45,613 nucleotides of DNA. Source: an uncultured Craurococcus sp. (lineage in GTDB: Bacteria > Pseudomonadota > Alphaproteobacteria > Acetobacterales > Acetobacteraceae). A model generated the notes under the pieces. It worked only from the letters and a program-made list of their open reading frames with translations, was not told the DNA's origin and did not search any database. The stretch lies in assembly GCA_902805545.1 (NCBI GenBank), contig CADCTD010000147.1:1-45613 (forward strand), read 5' to 3'. Within the stretch, counting starts at the first letter, position 1; each line of letters starts with the position of its first letter. The position numbers and the translations under genes were made by a program. This document shows, piece after piece, positions 7,824 through 16,557 of this stretch.

Positions 7824-10466
7824 TCAGGCGCGGTTGACAGCGCCATCCATGAGGCTTCGGAGATGATAAACCATCTCCTGCGCCTCGCGCGGCGAGAGGC
7901 TGTCCGGGTCGAGGGCCGCCAGCGCCGCGAGGGCAGGGTGGTCCGGAGCGGGCGCGGCGGGCCGGGCGAAGAGCGGCAGCTCGTCCGAGAGCGGATCGAG
8001 CCCTCGCGCCCGCTCCTCCAGCGAGGCCAGCACCTGGCCGGCGCGGGTGAGGACGGCGCGCGGCACGCCGGCGAGCTTCGCCACATGCAGGCCCCAGCTC
8101 CGCTCCGCCGTGCCGGGGGCGACGCTGTGCAGGAAGACAACCTCGCCCCGCCACTCGCGGACGCGCATCGTCGCCAATTGCAGCTCCGGCAGCTTGCCCG
8201 AGAGCGCCGTCAGCTCATGGAAATGGCTGGCGAAGATGGTGCGGCAGCGGGTGCGGTCGTGCAGCGCCTCGAGCACCGCCCAGGCGATGGCGAGCCCGTC
8301 CCAGGTCGCCGTCCCGCGCCCGACCTCGTCCAGCACGACGAGGGAGCGCGGCCCGGCGAGGTTCAGGATCGCCGCCGTCTCCGCCATCTCCACCATGAAG
8401 GTCGAGCGCCCGCCGGCCAGGTCGTCCGAGGCGCCGACGCGGGAGAAGAGCCGGTCCGTCAGCCCGATCCGCGCGCGCTCGGCCGGGACGAAGAGCCCGG
8501 CCTGGGCGAGCACGACGAAGAGCGCGTTCTGGCGGAGGAAGGTCGACTTGCCCGCCATGTTCGGCCCGGTCAGCAGGCAGAGGCGCTGGCCGGCCGAAAG
8601 GTCGCAGTCATTGGGGACGAAGGCGCCGCTGCGGCTGCGCGCCAGCGCCGCGGCGACGACCGGGTGGCGGCCGGCGGCGATGGCGAAGTCCGGCCGCTCG
8701 GTCACCTCCGGCCGGCACCAGCCGCCCTCGGCGGCGAGCTCGGCGCTGCCGGCCTGGATGTCGATCTCGGCCAGCGCCTCGGCGGCGCGGGTGATGCCGG
8801 CGGCGGCGGCCAGGCAGAGGCTGCGGAGGTGGCGGGTGATCAGCCGCTCGCGCCGCGAGGCCTCGTCCGCCGCTTCCGAGAGGCGCCGGTCGAGGCCGGC
8901 CAGCGCCGCGCAGGTGAAGCGGACGCCGTTCGCCATGGTCTGGCGATGGATCGGCGCGAAGTCGCCGCTCGCCCTGGGCGGCGCATCCCGCAGCAGCTTC
9001 TCGCCGGCGGCGGCGGGCAGCTCGGCGAGATAGCCGAATTGCTGGTGGTGGCGGATCTTCAGCGCGGCGACGCCCCAGGCCTGGCAGAGGTCGAGCTGGA
9101 GCGCGGCGATGGCGCCCCGCGCATCGTCCCGCAGCCGGCGCAGCGCATCGAGCTGCCCGTCATAGCCGGGGGCGACGATGCCGGCATCGTCGAGCCGCGC
9201 CGGCAGGCTCTCGGCGAGCGCGCGGGCGAGTTCCGGCGCCGGGTCGGGCTCCGGCCGCAGCGCGGCGGCGGCGCGGGCGAGGAGGGGCGGCACATCGTCC
9301 TGCGCCAGCGCCCCGGCGATGGCGACGGCGCGGGCGAGGCCGTCGCGGATCGCCGCCAGGTCGCGCGGGGCGAAGCGGTCGAGGGAGAGGCGGGCCAGCG
9401 CCCGGGCCATGTCCGGCGCGCCCTTCAGCGCCCCCCGGATCGTGCCGCGCAGCGCGGGGGCCGCGAGCAGGGCAGCGACGGCATCGTGCCGGGCACGGAT
9501 CGGCCCTGGCTCGGCCAGCGGGCAGGCGAGGCGGGCGGCGAGCAGCCGGCTGCCCGGCGCCGTCACGCAGCGGTCGACGGCGCCGAGCAGGCAGTCGCGC
9601 AGGCTGCCGCGCTCCGAGCGGAGGATCTCGAGGCTGCGGCGCGTCGCCGCATCCATCTGCAGCACGCCCTGGCTGCCGCGCGGCACGGGGCGGGAGAGAT
9701 GGGCGAGCGCCTCGCTGTTGGCGCCCTTCTGCGTCGCCTTCAGGTAGTCGAGCGCCATGGCGGCGGCGGCGATCTCGGCCGCGTGGTACTCCCCGAAGCC
9801 GTCCAGCGTGCCGACGCCATAGGCCTCGGCGACGCGGCGGGCGGCATCGCGCGGCACCGCCGTCTCCACCGCGCCGGGGAGAGCGAGGGCAGGGGGTGCG
9901 AGGATCTCGGAAGGCTCGAGCCGGGCGAGGAGGGCATGCAGGTCCTCGGGCGCCAGCGCCTCGGTCTCGAAGGCGCCGGTCGAGAGGTCGAGCCAGGCGG
10001 CGCCGAGCTTCTCCTCGCCGGGGGCGAGGGCCAGCAGCCAGGCGGGGCGGGCGGCCTCGAGCAGCGTCTCCTCGGTTACCGTGCCCGGGGTGACGAGGCG
10101 CACCACCTCGCGCCGCACGGCGGGCGCCTTGCGGCGCTTCGCCTCCTCCGGCGTCTCCATCTGCTCGCAGATGGCAACCCGGAAGCCGCGGCGGATCAGC
10201 CGGGCGAGGTAGCTCTCATGGCTATGGGCCGGGACGCCGCACATCGGGATCTTCTGGCCCTGGTGCTCGCCGCGATAGGTCAGCGCGATGTCGAGCGCCT
10301 CCGCCGCGGCTTCCGCATCGGCGAAGAAGAGCTCGAAGAAGTCGCCCATGCGGAAGAAGAGCAGGGCATCCGGATACTCCGCCTTGGCGGCGAACCATTG
10401 CGCCATGGCGGGGGAGGCGCCCTCGGCGGTCGGCGGGCGGGGGGAGGGGTCCGGCAGGCTGTCCAT
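7824..10466 (-). CDS. mutS: DNA mismatch repair protein MutS
   Basis: An 880-residue ATPase that recognises mismatches and starts repair. The mismatch-probing Phe-x-Glu motif is in the N-terminal sequence RMGDFFELF (about residues 40-48). The ATPase domain carries Walker A (TGPNMAGKST, about 630) and Walker B (LVVLDEVGRGTATWDG). Length and domain order are normal for MutS1. It is the first gene of the mutS-glnD unit and is divergent from maeB across 141 bp, which must hold both promoters. Confidence 0.97.
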   Translation of the reverse strand: MDSLPDPSPRPPTAEGASPAMAQWFAAKAEYPDALLFFRMGDFFELFFADAEAAAEALDIALTYRGEHQGQKIPMCGVPAHSHESYLARLIRRGFRVAICEQMETPEEAKRRKAPAVRREVVRLVTPGTVTEETLLEAARPAWLLALAPGEEKLGAAWLDLSTGAFETEALAPEDLHALLARLEPSEILAPPALALPGAVETAVPRDAARRVAEAYGVGTLDGFGEYHAAEIAAAAMALDYLKATQKGANSEALAHLSRPVPRGSQGVLQMDAATRRSLEILRSERGSLRDCLLGAVDRCVTAPGSRLLAARLACPLAEPGPIRARHDAVAALLAAPALRGTIRGALKGAPDMARALARLSLDRFAPRDLAAIRDGLARAVAIAGALAQDDVPPLLARAAAALRPEPDPAPELARALAESLPARLDDAGIVAPGYDGQLDALRRLRDDARGAIAALQLDLCQAWGVAALKIRHHQQFGYLAELPAAAGEKLLRDAPPRASGDFAPIHRQTMANGVRFTCAALAGLDRRLSEAADEASRRERLITRHLRSLCLAAAAGITRAAEALAEIDIQAGSAELAAEGGWCRPEVTERPDFAIAAGRHPVVAAALARSRSGAFVPNDCDLSAGQRLCLLTGPNMAGKSTFLRQNALFVVLAQAGLFVPAERARIGLTDRLFSRVGASDDLAGGRSTFMVEMAETAAILNLAGPRSLVVLDEVGRGTATWDGLAIAWAVLEALHDRTRCRTIFASHFHELTALSGKLPELQLATMRVREWRGEVVFLHSVAPGTAERSWGLHVAKLAGVPRAVLTRAGQVLASLEERARGLDPLSDELPLFARPAAPAPDHPALAALAALDPDSLSPREAQEMVYHLRSLMDGAVNRA

Positions 10467-10607
10467 CCCCCCTGTCTAGACCGGGCCCGACCTCTTCGCA
10501 GCCGCAAACCCGCGGACTTCACGAAGCTGCCGACGGCTGCAACACTGGCGCCTCACCACCGGTGGGCGGATGCGCCGCCGCAACGGCACCTGGGGAAGAG
10601 AACGGCC

Positions 10608-12929
10608 ATGGACGACGCGCACAAGGGCAGCCTGCCGCCCATTTCGCTGGCGGATGTGCGCACCGCGCGGGTGACGCCGGAGGAGGCGCTGGCGCTCCAT
10701 GCCGAGGGGCGGCCGGGCAAGCTGGAGATCCGCCTCACCAAGCCGCTGATCACCGCGCGCGACCTCAGCCTGGCCTACAGCCCGGGCGTGGCTGAGCCCT
10801 GCCTCCACATCCACCGCGACCCGGCGCTGGCCTACGACTACACCTCGAAGGGCAATTTCGTCGCCGTCGTCTCGAACGGCACGGCGGTGCTGGGCCTCGG
10901 CAATCTCGGCGCTCTCGCCTCGAAGCCGGTGATGGAGGGCAAGGTCGCCCTCTTCAAGCGCTTCGCCGATGTGGACGGCATCGACCTCTGCGTCGATACC
11001 GAGGAGGTCGACGATTTCGTCAATGCCGTGAAGCATCTCGGCCCCTCCTTCGGCGGGATCAACCTCGAGGACATCAAGGCGCCCGAATGCTTCGTCATCG
11101 AGCAGCGGCTGCGCGAGCTGATGGACATCCCCGTCTTCCATGACGACCAGCACGGCACCGCCATCGTTGCCGCCGCGGGCTTGCTCAACGCCGTCCATCT
11201 GACGGGGCGGGAGCTGCGCGACATCACCATCGTCATCAACGGCGCGGGCGCCGCGGCCATCGCCTGCGCCGAGCTGATGAAGGCGATGGGCGTCACGCCG
11301 CGCAACGTCATCCTCTGCGACACCAAGGGCGTGGTCTATCGCGGCCGCACCGAGGGCATGAACCAGTGGAAATCGGCCCATGCGGTCGAGACCCAGGCGC
11401 GCACGCTGGCCCAGGCGATGGCTGGCGCCGACTGCTTCTTCGGCCTCTCGGTGAAGGGGGCCGTCACGCCCGCGATGCTGCGGAGCATGGCGGACAAGCC
11501 GATCGTCTTCGCCATGGCGAACCCCGACCCGGAGATCACGCCGGAGGAGGCGCGCGCGGTGCGGCCGGACTGCATCATCGCCACCGGCCGCAGCGACTAT
11601 CCGAACCAGGTCAACAATGTCCTCGGCTTCCCCTTCATCTTCCGCGGCGCGCTCGACGTGCGGGCGAGCACCATCAACGATGCGATGAAGGTCGCCGCCG
11701 CCCGGGCGCTGGCGATGCTGGCGCGGGAGGACGTGCCGGAGGAGGTGAATACCGCCGGTGCCGGCCCGGGGACGGCGCTGCGCTTCGGGCCCGAATACAT
11801 CATCCCCAACGCCTTCGACCCGCGGCTGATCTCGCGCGTGCCGGTCGCCGTCGCCCATGCGGCGATGGAGAGCGGCGTGGCGCGGAGGCCGATCACCGAC
11901 CTCACGCGCTATGCCCGCGCGCTGGCCGGGCGGCTCGATGCCACGGCGAATGCGATGGAGCTCATCACCGAGCGGGTGCGCGCCAATCCGCGCACCGTCG
12001 TCTTCGCCGAGGGCGAGGAGGAGAAGGTGGTGCGCGCCGCGCTCGCCTTCCACAATGCCGGCTATGGCAGCCCGGTGCTGGTGGGGCGGGAGGACCGCAT
12101 CCAGAACGTGCTGCGGACGCTCGGCGTGCAGCTGCCGCCCGGCATCACCATCCGCAACGCCCGCAACTCCGACAGCAACCGGCGCTACGCGGACTTCCTC
12201 TATGCCAGGCGGCAGCGCGAGGGCTTCCTGTTCCGCGACTGCCAGCGCCTCGTCAACCAGGACCGCAACGTCTTCGCCGGCTGCATGCTGGCGCTCGGCG
12301 ACGCGGATGCCGTCGTCACCGGCGTGACGCGGAGCTATGCGGTGGCGCTGGAGGGCATCGCCTCCGCCGTCGACCCGGCGCCAGGGGAGGTGATGTTCGG
12401 CCTGACGCTGATGCTGGCGCGCGTCTCCGGCACGGTCTTCGTCGCAGACACCGCCATCCATGAGCGGCCGGACGCGGCGACGCTGGCCGAGATCGCGGTG
12501 CAGTCGGCCGCCGCCGCCCGGCGCCTCGGGCATGAGCCGCGCGTCGCCTTCCTCTCCTTCTCCACCTTCGGCGACCCGAAGGGGCATATCCCGGGGAGCC
12601 TGCGCGAGGCGGTGAAGCTGCTCGACGAGCGGAAGGTCGATTTCGAGTACGATGGCGAGATGGCGGCCGATGTGGCGCTGGACCCGGTGCTGCGCGCCCA
12701 TCTCTACCCCTTCTGCCGCCTGACCGGCCCGGCCAATGTGCTGGTGATGCCGGGGCTGCATGCGGCCCACATCCTCACCAAGGCGGTGCCGCGGCTCACC
12801 AGCGCCACGACCATCGGCCCGCTGCTGATGGGCATGTCGCGCCCCGTCCAGATCGTGCCGATGGATGCGAGCGTCACCCAGCTGCTCGACATGGCCTGCC
12901 TCGCGGCCCATGCCGCGATCGGGCGGTGA
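10608..12929 (+). CDS. maeB: NADP-dependent malic enzyme with phosphotransacetylase-like domain
   Basis: Decarboxylates malate to pyruvate, making NADPH. The 773 residues consist of a malic enzyme part (about 1-430, with LAYSPGVAEPC and the NAD-binding INGAGAAAIACAELM) and a C-terminal part (about 440-773) like phosphate acetyltransferase. In known MaeB proteins that part is thought to bind acetyl-CoA as a regulator and not to catalyse. The ATG at 10608 was chosen because of the GGGGAAGAG ribosome binding site about 8 bases before it and the family-like N-terminus; the open frame upstream is the antisense of mutS. The stop overlaps the start of the next gene by 4 bp. Confidence 0.95.
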   Translation: MDDAHKGSLPPISLADVRTARVTPEEALALHAEGRPGKLEIRLTKPLITARDLSLAYSPGVAEPCLHIHRDPALAYDYTSKGNFVAVVSNGTAVLGLGNLGALASKPVMEGKVALFKRFADVDGIDLCVDTEEVDDFVNAVKHLGPSFGGINLEDIKAPECFVIEQRLRELMDIPVFHDDQHGTAIVAAAGLLNAVHLTGRELRDITIVINGAGAAAIACAELMKAMGVTPRNVILCDTKGVVYRGRTEGMNQWKSAHAVETQARTLAQAMAGADCFFGLSVKGAVTPAMLRSMADKPIVFAMANPDPEITPEEARAVRPDCIIATGRSDYPNQVNNVLGFPFIFRGALDVRASTINDAMKVAAARALAMLAREDVPEEVNTAGAGPGTALRFGPEYIIPNAFDPRLISRVPVAVAHAAMESGVARRPITDLTRYARALAGRLDATANAMELITERVRANPRTVVFAEGEEEKVVRAALAFHNAGYGSPVLVGREDRIQNVLRTLGVQLPPGITIRNARNSDSNRRYADFLYARRQREGFLFRDCQRLVNQDRNVFAGCMLALGDADAVVTGVTRSYAVALEGIASAVDPAPGEVMFGLTLMLARVSGTVFVADTAIHERPDAATLAEIAVQSAAAARRLGHEPRVAFLSFSTFGDPKGHIPGSLREAVKLLDERKVDFEYDGEMAADVALDPVLRAHLYPFCRLTGPANVLVMPGLHAAHILTKAVPRLTSATTIGPLLMGMSRPVQIVPMDASVTQLLDMACLAAHAAIGR

Positions 12930-13366
12930 CGCTCTTCACCATCGGCTACGAGGATGCGACGCCGGCGCGGCTGGTCGAGGCGCTGCGCGGCGCCGGCGTC
13001 ACCACCCTGGTCGACGTCCGGGCCCTGGCGAACAGCCGGAAGCCGGGCTTCGCCAAGACCGCGCTCTCCGCCGTGCTCGCCGAGGCCGGCATCGGCTACC
13101 GGCATGTGAAGGCGCTCGGCACCCCGCCCGAGGGGAGGGCGGCGGTGCGGGCCGGGCGGCCGGCGGAGATGCGGCGGATCTTCGGCGCCCATCTGGCGGG
13201 CCTCGAGGCGCAGGCGGCCCTGGCGGCGCTCGCTGATCAGGTGGGACGCGAAACGATCTGCCTGCTATGCTTGGAATCCGACCCGGCGCATTGCCACCGG
13301 ACGCTGGTCGCGGAGGCCGTCGCCGCCACGTCCGGGGTCGCGGTCGCGCATCTCCATCCGGCCTGA
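12926..13366 (+). CDS. DUF488-family protein
   Basis: A 146-residue protein of the DUF488 family, whose function is not established. Family features seen are the opening FTIGYEDATPARLVEAL, the central VDVRALANSRKPGFAK, and the C-terminal cysteine motif CLLCLESDPAHCHR, in which the spacing of Cys, Asp and His-Arg suggests a catalytic or metal site. It starts with GTG inside the maeB stop (GTGA overlap), so its translation is probably coupled to maeB. A link to malate metabolism is not implied by the family and would be inference only. Confidence 0.88.
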   Translation: MTLFTIGYEDATPARLVEALRGAGVTTLVDVRALANSRKPGFAKTALSAVLAEAGIGYRHVKALGTPPEGRAAVRAGRPAEMRRIFGAHLAGLEAQAALAALADQVGRETICLLCLESDPAHCHRTLVAEAVAATSGVAVAHLHPA

Positions 13367-13381
13367 GGAAAGACCCCACCG

Positions 13382-13675
13382 ATGTCGCTCTGCCTCGTCC
13401 TGCATGACCTCGGCGCCGCCCCGGCCTCGGCCGAGAAGGTCTTCTTCGAGGCGATCTTCGAAATCGCCCCGGAGCACTGGCCGATCACGCCGCGCGCGGT
13501 GCTGGTCGCGACCGGCGTCTCCCCCGCCTATCTTCGCGACCACCTGCTGCGGGCGCTGAAGAAGGAGGAGGCGCCGGATGTGGTGCTGACCATCACCCGC
13601 GTCTCGCCGGACACGGCTTGGCACAACCTCTCGCCGGAGGGCGAGGCCTGGCTGCGCGACGTGCTGGAGGAGTGA
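13382..13675 (+). CDS. Conserved-looking small protein of unknown function
   Basis: A 97-residue soluble protein that I do not recognise. It is mixed in composition, with the C-terminal half predicted helical (LRDHLLRALKKEEAPD) and no signal or membrane segment. A GAGGAAAGA ribosome binding site sits before the ATG, 15 bp after the DUF488 stop, so it probably ends the maeB-DUF488 transcript. Confidence 0.7.
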   Translation: MSLCLVLHDLGAAPASAEKVFFEAIFEIAPEHWPITPRAVLVATGVSPAYLRDHLLRALKKEEAPDVVLTITRVSPDTAWHNLSPEGEAWLRDVLEE

Positions 13676-13687
13676 GGCTGGCGGGAC

Positions 13688-13768
13688 TTACGCCCGGCCC
13701 CGCATGTAGCGCCGCTCCGGCCGGTAGGTGAGCCAATGACGAAGGCGGGCATACAGGGTCTGGAACAT
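13688..13768 (-). CDS. Possible 26-residue basic small protein
   Basis: A minus-strand frame from ATG 13768 to TAA 13688. The peptide is strikingly rich in Arg and Tyr (it contains LYARLRHWLTYRPERRYMRG) and would be strongly basic, with an amphipathic look. The ribosome binding site is weak. The case for a gene is the composition, a clean TAA stop in a GC-rich genome and the otherwise empty 250-bp gap. It may be a chance frame. Confidence 0.35.
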   Translation of the reverse strand: MFQTLYARLRHWLTYRPERRYMRGRA

Positions 13769-13858
13769 GACCGATGATCCGGCGGGCTTGCGTTCAGCGA
13801 GGGGCGATGGGGTTCGTCAATCGTAATGGAACGAGACCACCGCTGAAGGCAAGATCAC

Positions 13859-13879
13859 AGGAATGTGTTTCACATTCCT
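13859..13879. promoter_or_regulatory. Perfect 9-bp palindrome, possible operator
   Basis: AGGAATGTG and CACATTCCT are separated by TTT. The site is AT-rich for this genome. It lies about 47 bp beyond the coaBC stop and about 90 bp upstream of the possible 26-codon gene. No U-run follows on either strand, so an operator is more likely than a terminator. Confidence 0.45.
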
Positions 13880-13925
13880 TTCCCGGGCCGCATCGCCGAG
13901 TTTTTGCGACAGCCCTGTGACAAAA

Positions 13926-15116
13926 CTAACCGAACGCGGCGGCGATCCGGGCGGCGAGGCGCGTCGCCACCTCCGCCTTTGCCAGCTCCGGCCAGTCCTC
14001 AACGCCCGAATCGGTCACGAGGTGGATGCGGTTGGCATCGCCTCCCATGACGTCGCCGGAGACGTCGTTCGCCAGGATCCAGTCGCAGCCCTTGCGCGCC
14101 CGCTTGGCGATGGCGTGCTCCACCACCCGTTCCGTCTCGGCGGCGAAGCCGATGACGAGGCGGGGGCGGCTGGCGTGGCGGGCGATGGTCGCCAGGATGT
14201 CGGGGTTCAGCGCCATGACGAGGCTCGGGGCCTCGGCGCCGGGCTCCTTCTTCAGCTTCTGCGAGGCTTCGCGCGCCACGCGCCAGTCGGCGACGGCGGC
14301 GGCCATGACGGCGATATCGGCGGGCAGCGCCCCCTCGCAGGCGGCGAGCATCTCGCGCGCCGTCTCGACATGCAGGGTGGTGACGCCCGGCGGGTCCGCG
14401 ACCGTGACCGGCCCGGCGACGAGGGTGACGCGGGCGCCGAGCGCGGCCAGCGCCGCGGCGATGGCGTGGCCCTGCTTGCCGCTGCTCCGGTTGGCGATGT
14501 AGCGGACCGGGTCGATCGGCTCATGCGTCGGGCCGGAGGTGACGAGGGCGTGGCGGCCGGCGAGCGGCCCGCCCCCGGGCGCCAGGATGGCCTCGATGGC
14601 AGCGTGGATCTCGGCCGGCTCGGCAAGGCGGCCGGGGCCGCTCTCGGGCTCCGCCATGGCGCCCACCCCCGGTCCGACGACGAGGACGCCGCGGGCGGCG
14701 AGCGCCGCCATGTTGGCCCGCGTCGCCGGGTGCTGCCACATCGCCGTGTTCATCGCCGGCGCGACCAGCACGGGCGCCCGGGTCGCCAGCAGGATGGTGC
14801 TCGCCAGGTCATCCGCCAGGCCCTGCGCCATCTTCGCCAGCATGTTGGCCGAGGCGGGGGCAACGACGACCAGGTCGGGCAGGCGGGCGAGGCGGATATG
14901 GCCGATCTCCGCCTCCGCCGCCCAGAGGTCGTCATGCACGGGCTGCCCGGTGATGCCGGCCAGCGCCTCCCGCGTCACGAAGCGGGCGCCGCCCGCCGTC
15001 AGCACGCCGGTGACGGCGGCGCCGGACCTGCGCAGCAGGCGCGTCAGCTCCAGCACCTTGTAGGCGCTGATGCTGCCGGAGATGACCAGCAGGATGCGGC
15101 GGTCGGCGAGGCGCAT
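13926..15116 (-). CDS. coaBC: Coenzyme A biosynthesis bifunctional protein CoaBC
   Basis: Joins cysteine to 4'-phosphopantothenate (CoaB) and decarboxylates the product (CoaC) in coenzyme A synthesis. The N-terminal half is the flavin-binding CoaC domain (ILLVISGSISAYKVLEL, substrate-binding PAMNTAMW); the C-terminal half is CoaB (LVTSGPTHEPIDPVRYIANR, later ANDVSGDVMGGDANRIHLV). Length, 396 residues, is normal. The cysteine that enterobacterial enzymes have between the domains (ACGD/ACGE-type motif) is absent; the sequence reads GAMAEPESGPGRLAEP. The ATG at 15116 was preferred to an in-frame GTG at 15128; neither has a strong ribosome binding site. Confidence 0.95.
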   Translation of the reverse strand: MRLADRRILLVISGSISAYKVLELTRLLRRSGAAVTGVLTAGGARFVTREALAGITGQPVHDDLWAAEAEIGHIRLARLPDLVVVAPASANMLAKMAQGLADDLASTILLATRAPVLVAPAMNTAMWQHPATRANMAALAARGVLVVGPGVGAMAEPESGPGRLAEPAEIHAAIEAILAPGGGPLAGRHALVTSGPTHEPIDPVRYIANRSSGKQGHAIAAALAALGARVTLVAGPVTVADPPGVTTLHVETAREMLAACEGALPADIAVMAAAVADWRVAREASQKLKKEPGAEAPSLVMALNPDILATIARHASRPRLVIGFAAETERVVEHAIAKRARKGCDWILANDVSGDVMGGDANRIHLVTDSGVEDWPELAKAEVATRLAARIAAAFG

Positions 15117-15149
15117 CGCGGGCGGCACCTATCGAAACCGGCCTCTGCC

Positions 15150-15250
15150 AGGGTGCCCTTCTGCGGCTTTGCCGCGGAAGGCCGTGCGAGGCCTCGGGTG
15201 TTGAGCAGTATTCGGGGTCCCCGCGGCGCCGCGCAGCGGTGTCGCGGGGA
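15150..15250 (+). repeat. Interspersed repeat, copy 1
   Basis: This gap shares a 25-base identical core (15169-15193, TTGCCGCGGAAGGCCGTGCG and five more bases) and further diverged similarity on both sides with the inverse of 24037-24152. The core includes one arm of a hairpin, CCTTCTGCGG with CCGCGGAAGG. It fills nearly the whole space between the dioxygenase gene stop and coaBC. It looks like a non-coding dispersed palindromic element. Confidence 0.65.
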
Positions 15251-15253
15251 GAA

Positions 15254-16132
15254 TCAGACCGGGCGCTCGCCCTTGATGGTCACGCGGTTGCCGTAGCGGC
15301 GGTGCGGCCAGTAGTCCCACATCGCCCGGTGCTGGGCGCAGCGGTTGTCCCAGAAGGCGACCGAGTTGGGCTGCCAGCGGAAGCGGCACTGGAAGAGCGG
15401 GTTCTCCATGTGCTCGTAGAGGTAGCGCAGGATGCCGTCGCCCTCGTCGCGCGGGATGCCGAGGATGCGGGCGGTGAAGCCGCGGTTCACGTAGAGCGCC
15501 TTCTTCCCCGTGACCGGATGGGTTCGGATGACCGGGTGCTCCGCCCGTGGGTAGCTCGTCTTGTCGGCCACGCCGTCCTTGGCGAACATGCCGCGATAGA
15601 CCGGCTCTCCGTCGTGGAGCGCGGTGAGGCCCTCGAGATAGGCCTTCATCCGGTCCGACAGCGCGTCATAGGCGGCGTACATGCTGGCGAAGAGCGTGTC
15701 GCCGCCATTGGGCGGGCATTCCTTGATGTAGAGGATGGAGCCCAGCGGCGGCTCCTCGTCGCAGGAGACGTCGGAATGCCAGCCCTCGCCATTGGCGCGG
15801 ACGGAATTGGCATCCGCCTTGATGACCATCAGCTCGGGGTGGCCCGGCTCGTGCGGCGCGGCGGGGTGGAGGTGGAGCGGGCCGAACTGCCGGCCGAAAT
15901 CGAGGTGCTGCTCCTGCGTCATCCGCTGGTCGCGGAAGAAGACGACGAGGTTCTCGGCCAGCGCCCGCCTGATCTCCTCCATCTGCCGCGGGGCGATGGG
16001 GCCGCCGAGGTCGACGCCCTCGATCTCGGCGCCGATCACGGGCGTCAGCTTGTCGAGGCGGATGGTCTCGTAGGGCTCGCCCGCATTGCTGAGATGGCGG
16101 ATGCGGGGGCCGTCCAGGGCGTTGAGGGCCAT
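15254..16132 (-). CDS. TauD/TfdA-family alpha-ketoglutarate-dependent dioxygenase
   Basis: A 292-residue non-haem iron enzyme that couples oxidation of a substrate to decarboxylation of 2-oxoglutarate. The iron ligands of the family are present: His119 and Asp121 in GEGWHSD, and the distal His268 in NRCAQHRAMWDY, with a 2-oxoglutarate-binding Arg shortly after (WPHRR). The family includes taurine, sulfonate and 2,4-D dioxygenases; the substrate here cannot be assigned. The start is supported by AAGGAAG upstream. A fragment of a second family member follows upstream at 16206-16535. An interspersed repeat lies past the stop. Confidence 0.92.
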   Translation of the reverse strand: MALNALDGPRIRHLSNAGEPYETIRLDKLTPVIGAEIEGVDLGGPIAPRQMEEIRRALAENLVVFFRDQRMTQEQHLDFGRQFGPLHLHPAAPHEPGHPELMVIKADANSVRANGEGWHSDVSCDEEPPLGSILYIKECPPNGGDTLFASMYAAYDALSDRMKAYLEGLTALHDGEPVYRGMFAKDGVADKTSYPRAEHPVIRTHPVTGKKALYVNRGFTARILGIPRDEGDGILRYLYEHMENPLFQCRFRWQPNSVAFWDNRCAQHRAMWDYWPHRRYGNRVTIKGERPV

Positions 16133-16205
16133 TCTTGCTTCCTTGGCGGGCCGTGTGGCCGGGAAGGCTAGCGCCGCGCGGCCATGGGCGCCAAGTCCCG
16201 CCGGG

Positions 16206-16535
16206 TCACTCCGGCCGGCGGTCGTCGAGCAGGATCAGCCGGTGCAGGCGGCGGCTGTACTTGCCCTTGTCCCATTCCGTGGCGCGGTGGAGGCTGCAGC
16301 GGTTGTCGCTCATCAACACGTCGCCCGGCTGCCGGTGGTGCTCGCGGACGACTTCAGGCCGGGTCATGCGGGCCAGCGGCTCGGCGACGAGGGCGCCCCC
16401 CCTGGCCTCGGGCAGGCCGATGATCTCGCTGTCCCACCTGCCACCAGGATGGAGGCCGCGGCGGCCGGGTCCCGGATGGGTGCGGACCAGGGGATGGATC
16501 ACGTCGGGGAAGCGGGCGCGGGTCGTCTCCGGCAT
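16206..16535 (-). pseudogene. C-terminal remnant of a second TauD/TfdA dioxygenase
   Basis: The 109-residue frame matches only the last third of a TauD-type enzyme: HPLVRTHPGPGRRGL, then RPEVVREHHRQPGDVLMSDN, then RCSLHRATEWDKGKYSRR. The distal His and Arg remain, but the part with the HxD iron motif is missing and the segment after RTHP has lost the usual LYVN. The next gene's stop lies 22 bp upstream, so the 5' two-thirds has been deleted. It may still be translated but cannot be an active dioxygenase. It is clearly diverged from the complete gene next to it, so it is not a recent tandem copy. Confidence 0.75.
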
Positions 16536-16557
16536 GGCATCGAAGGGGCGGTTGCGT

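Noticed and set aside
7863-10607. Apparent 900-codon upstream extension of maeB
   Set aside because: It is antisense to mutS and low in complexity; the family N-terminus and a good ribosome binding site are at 10608.
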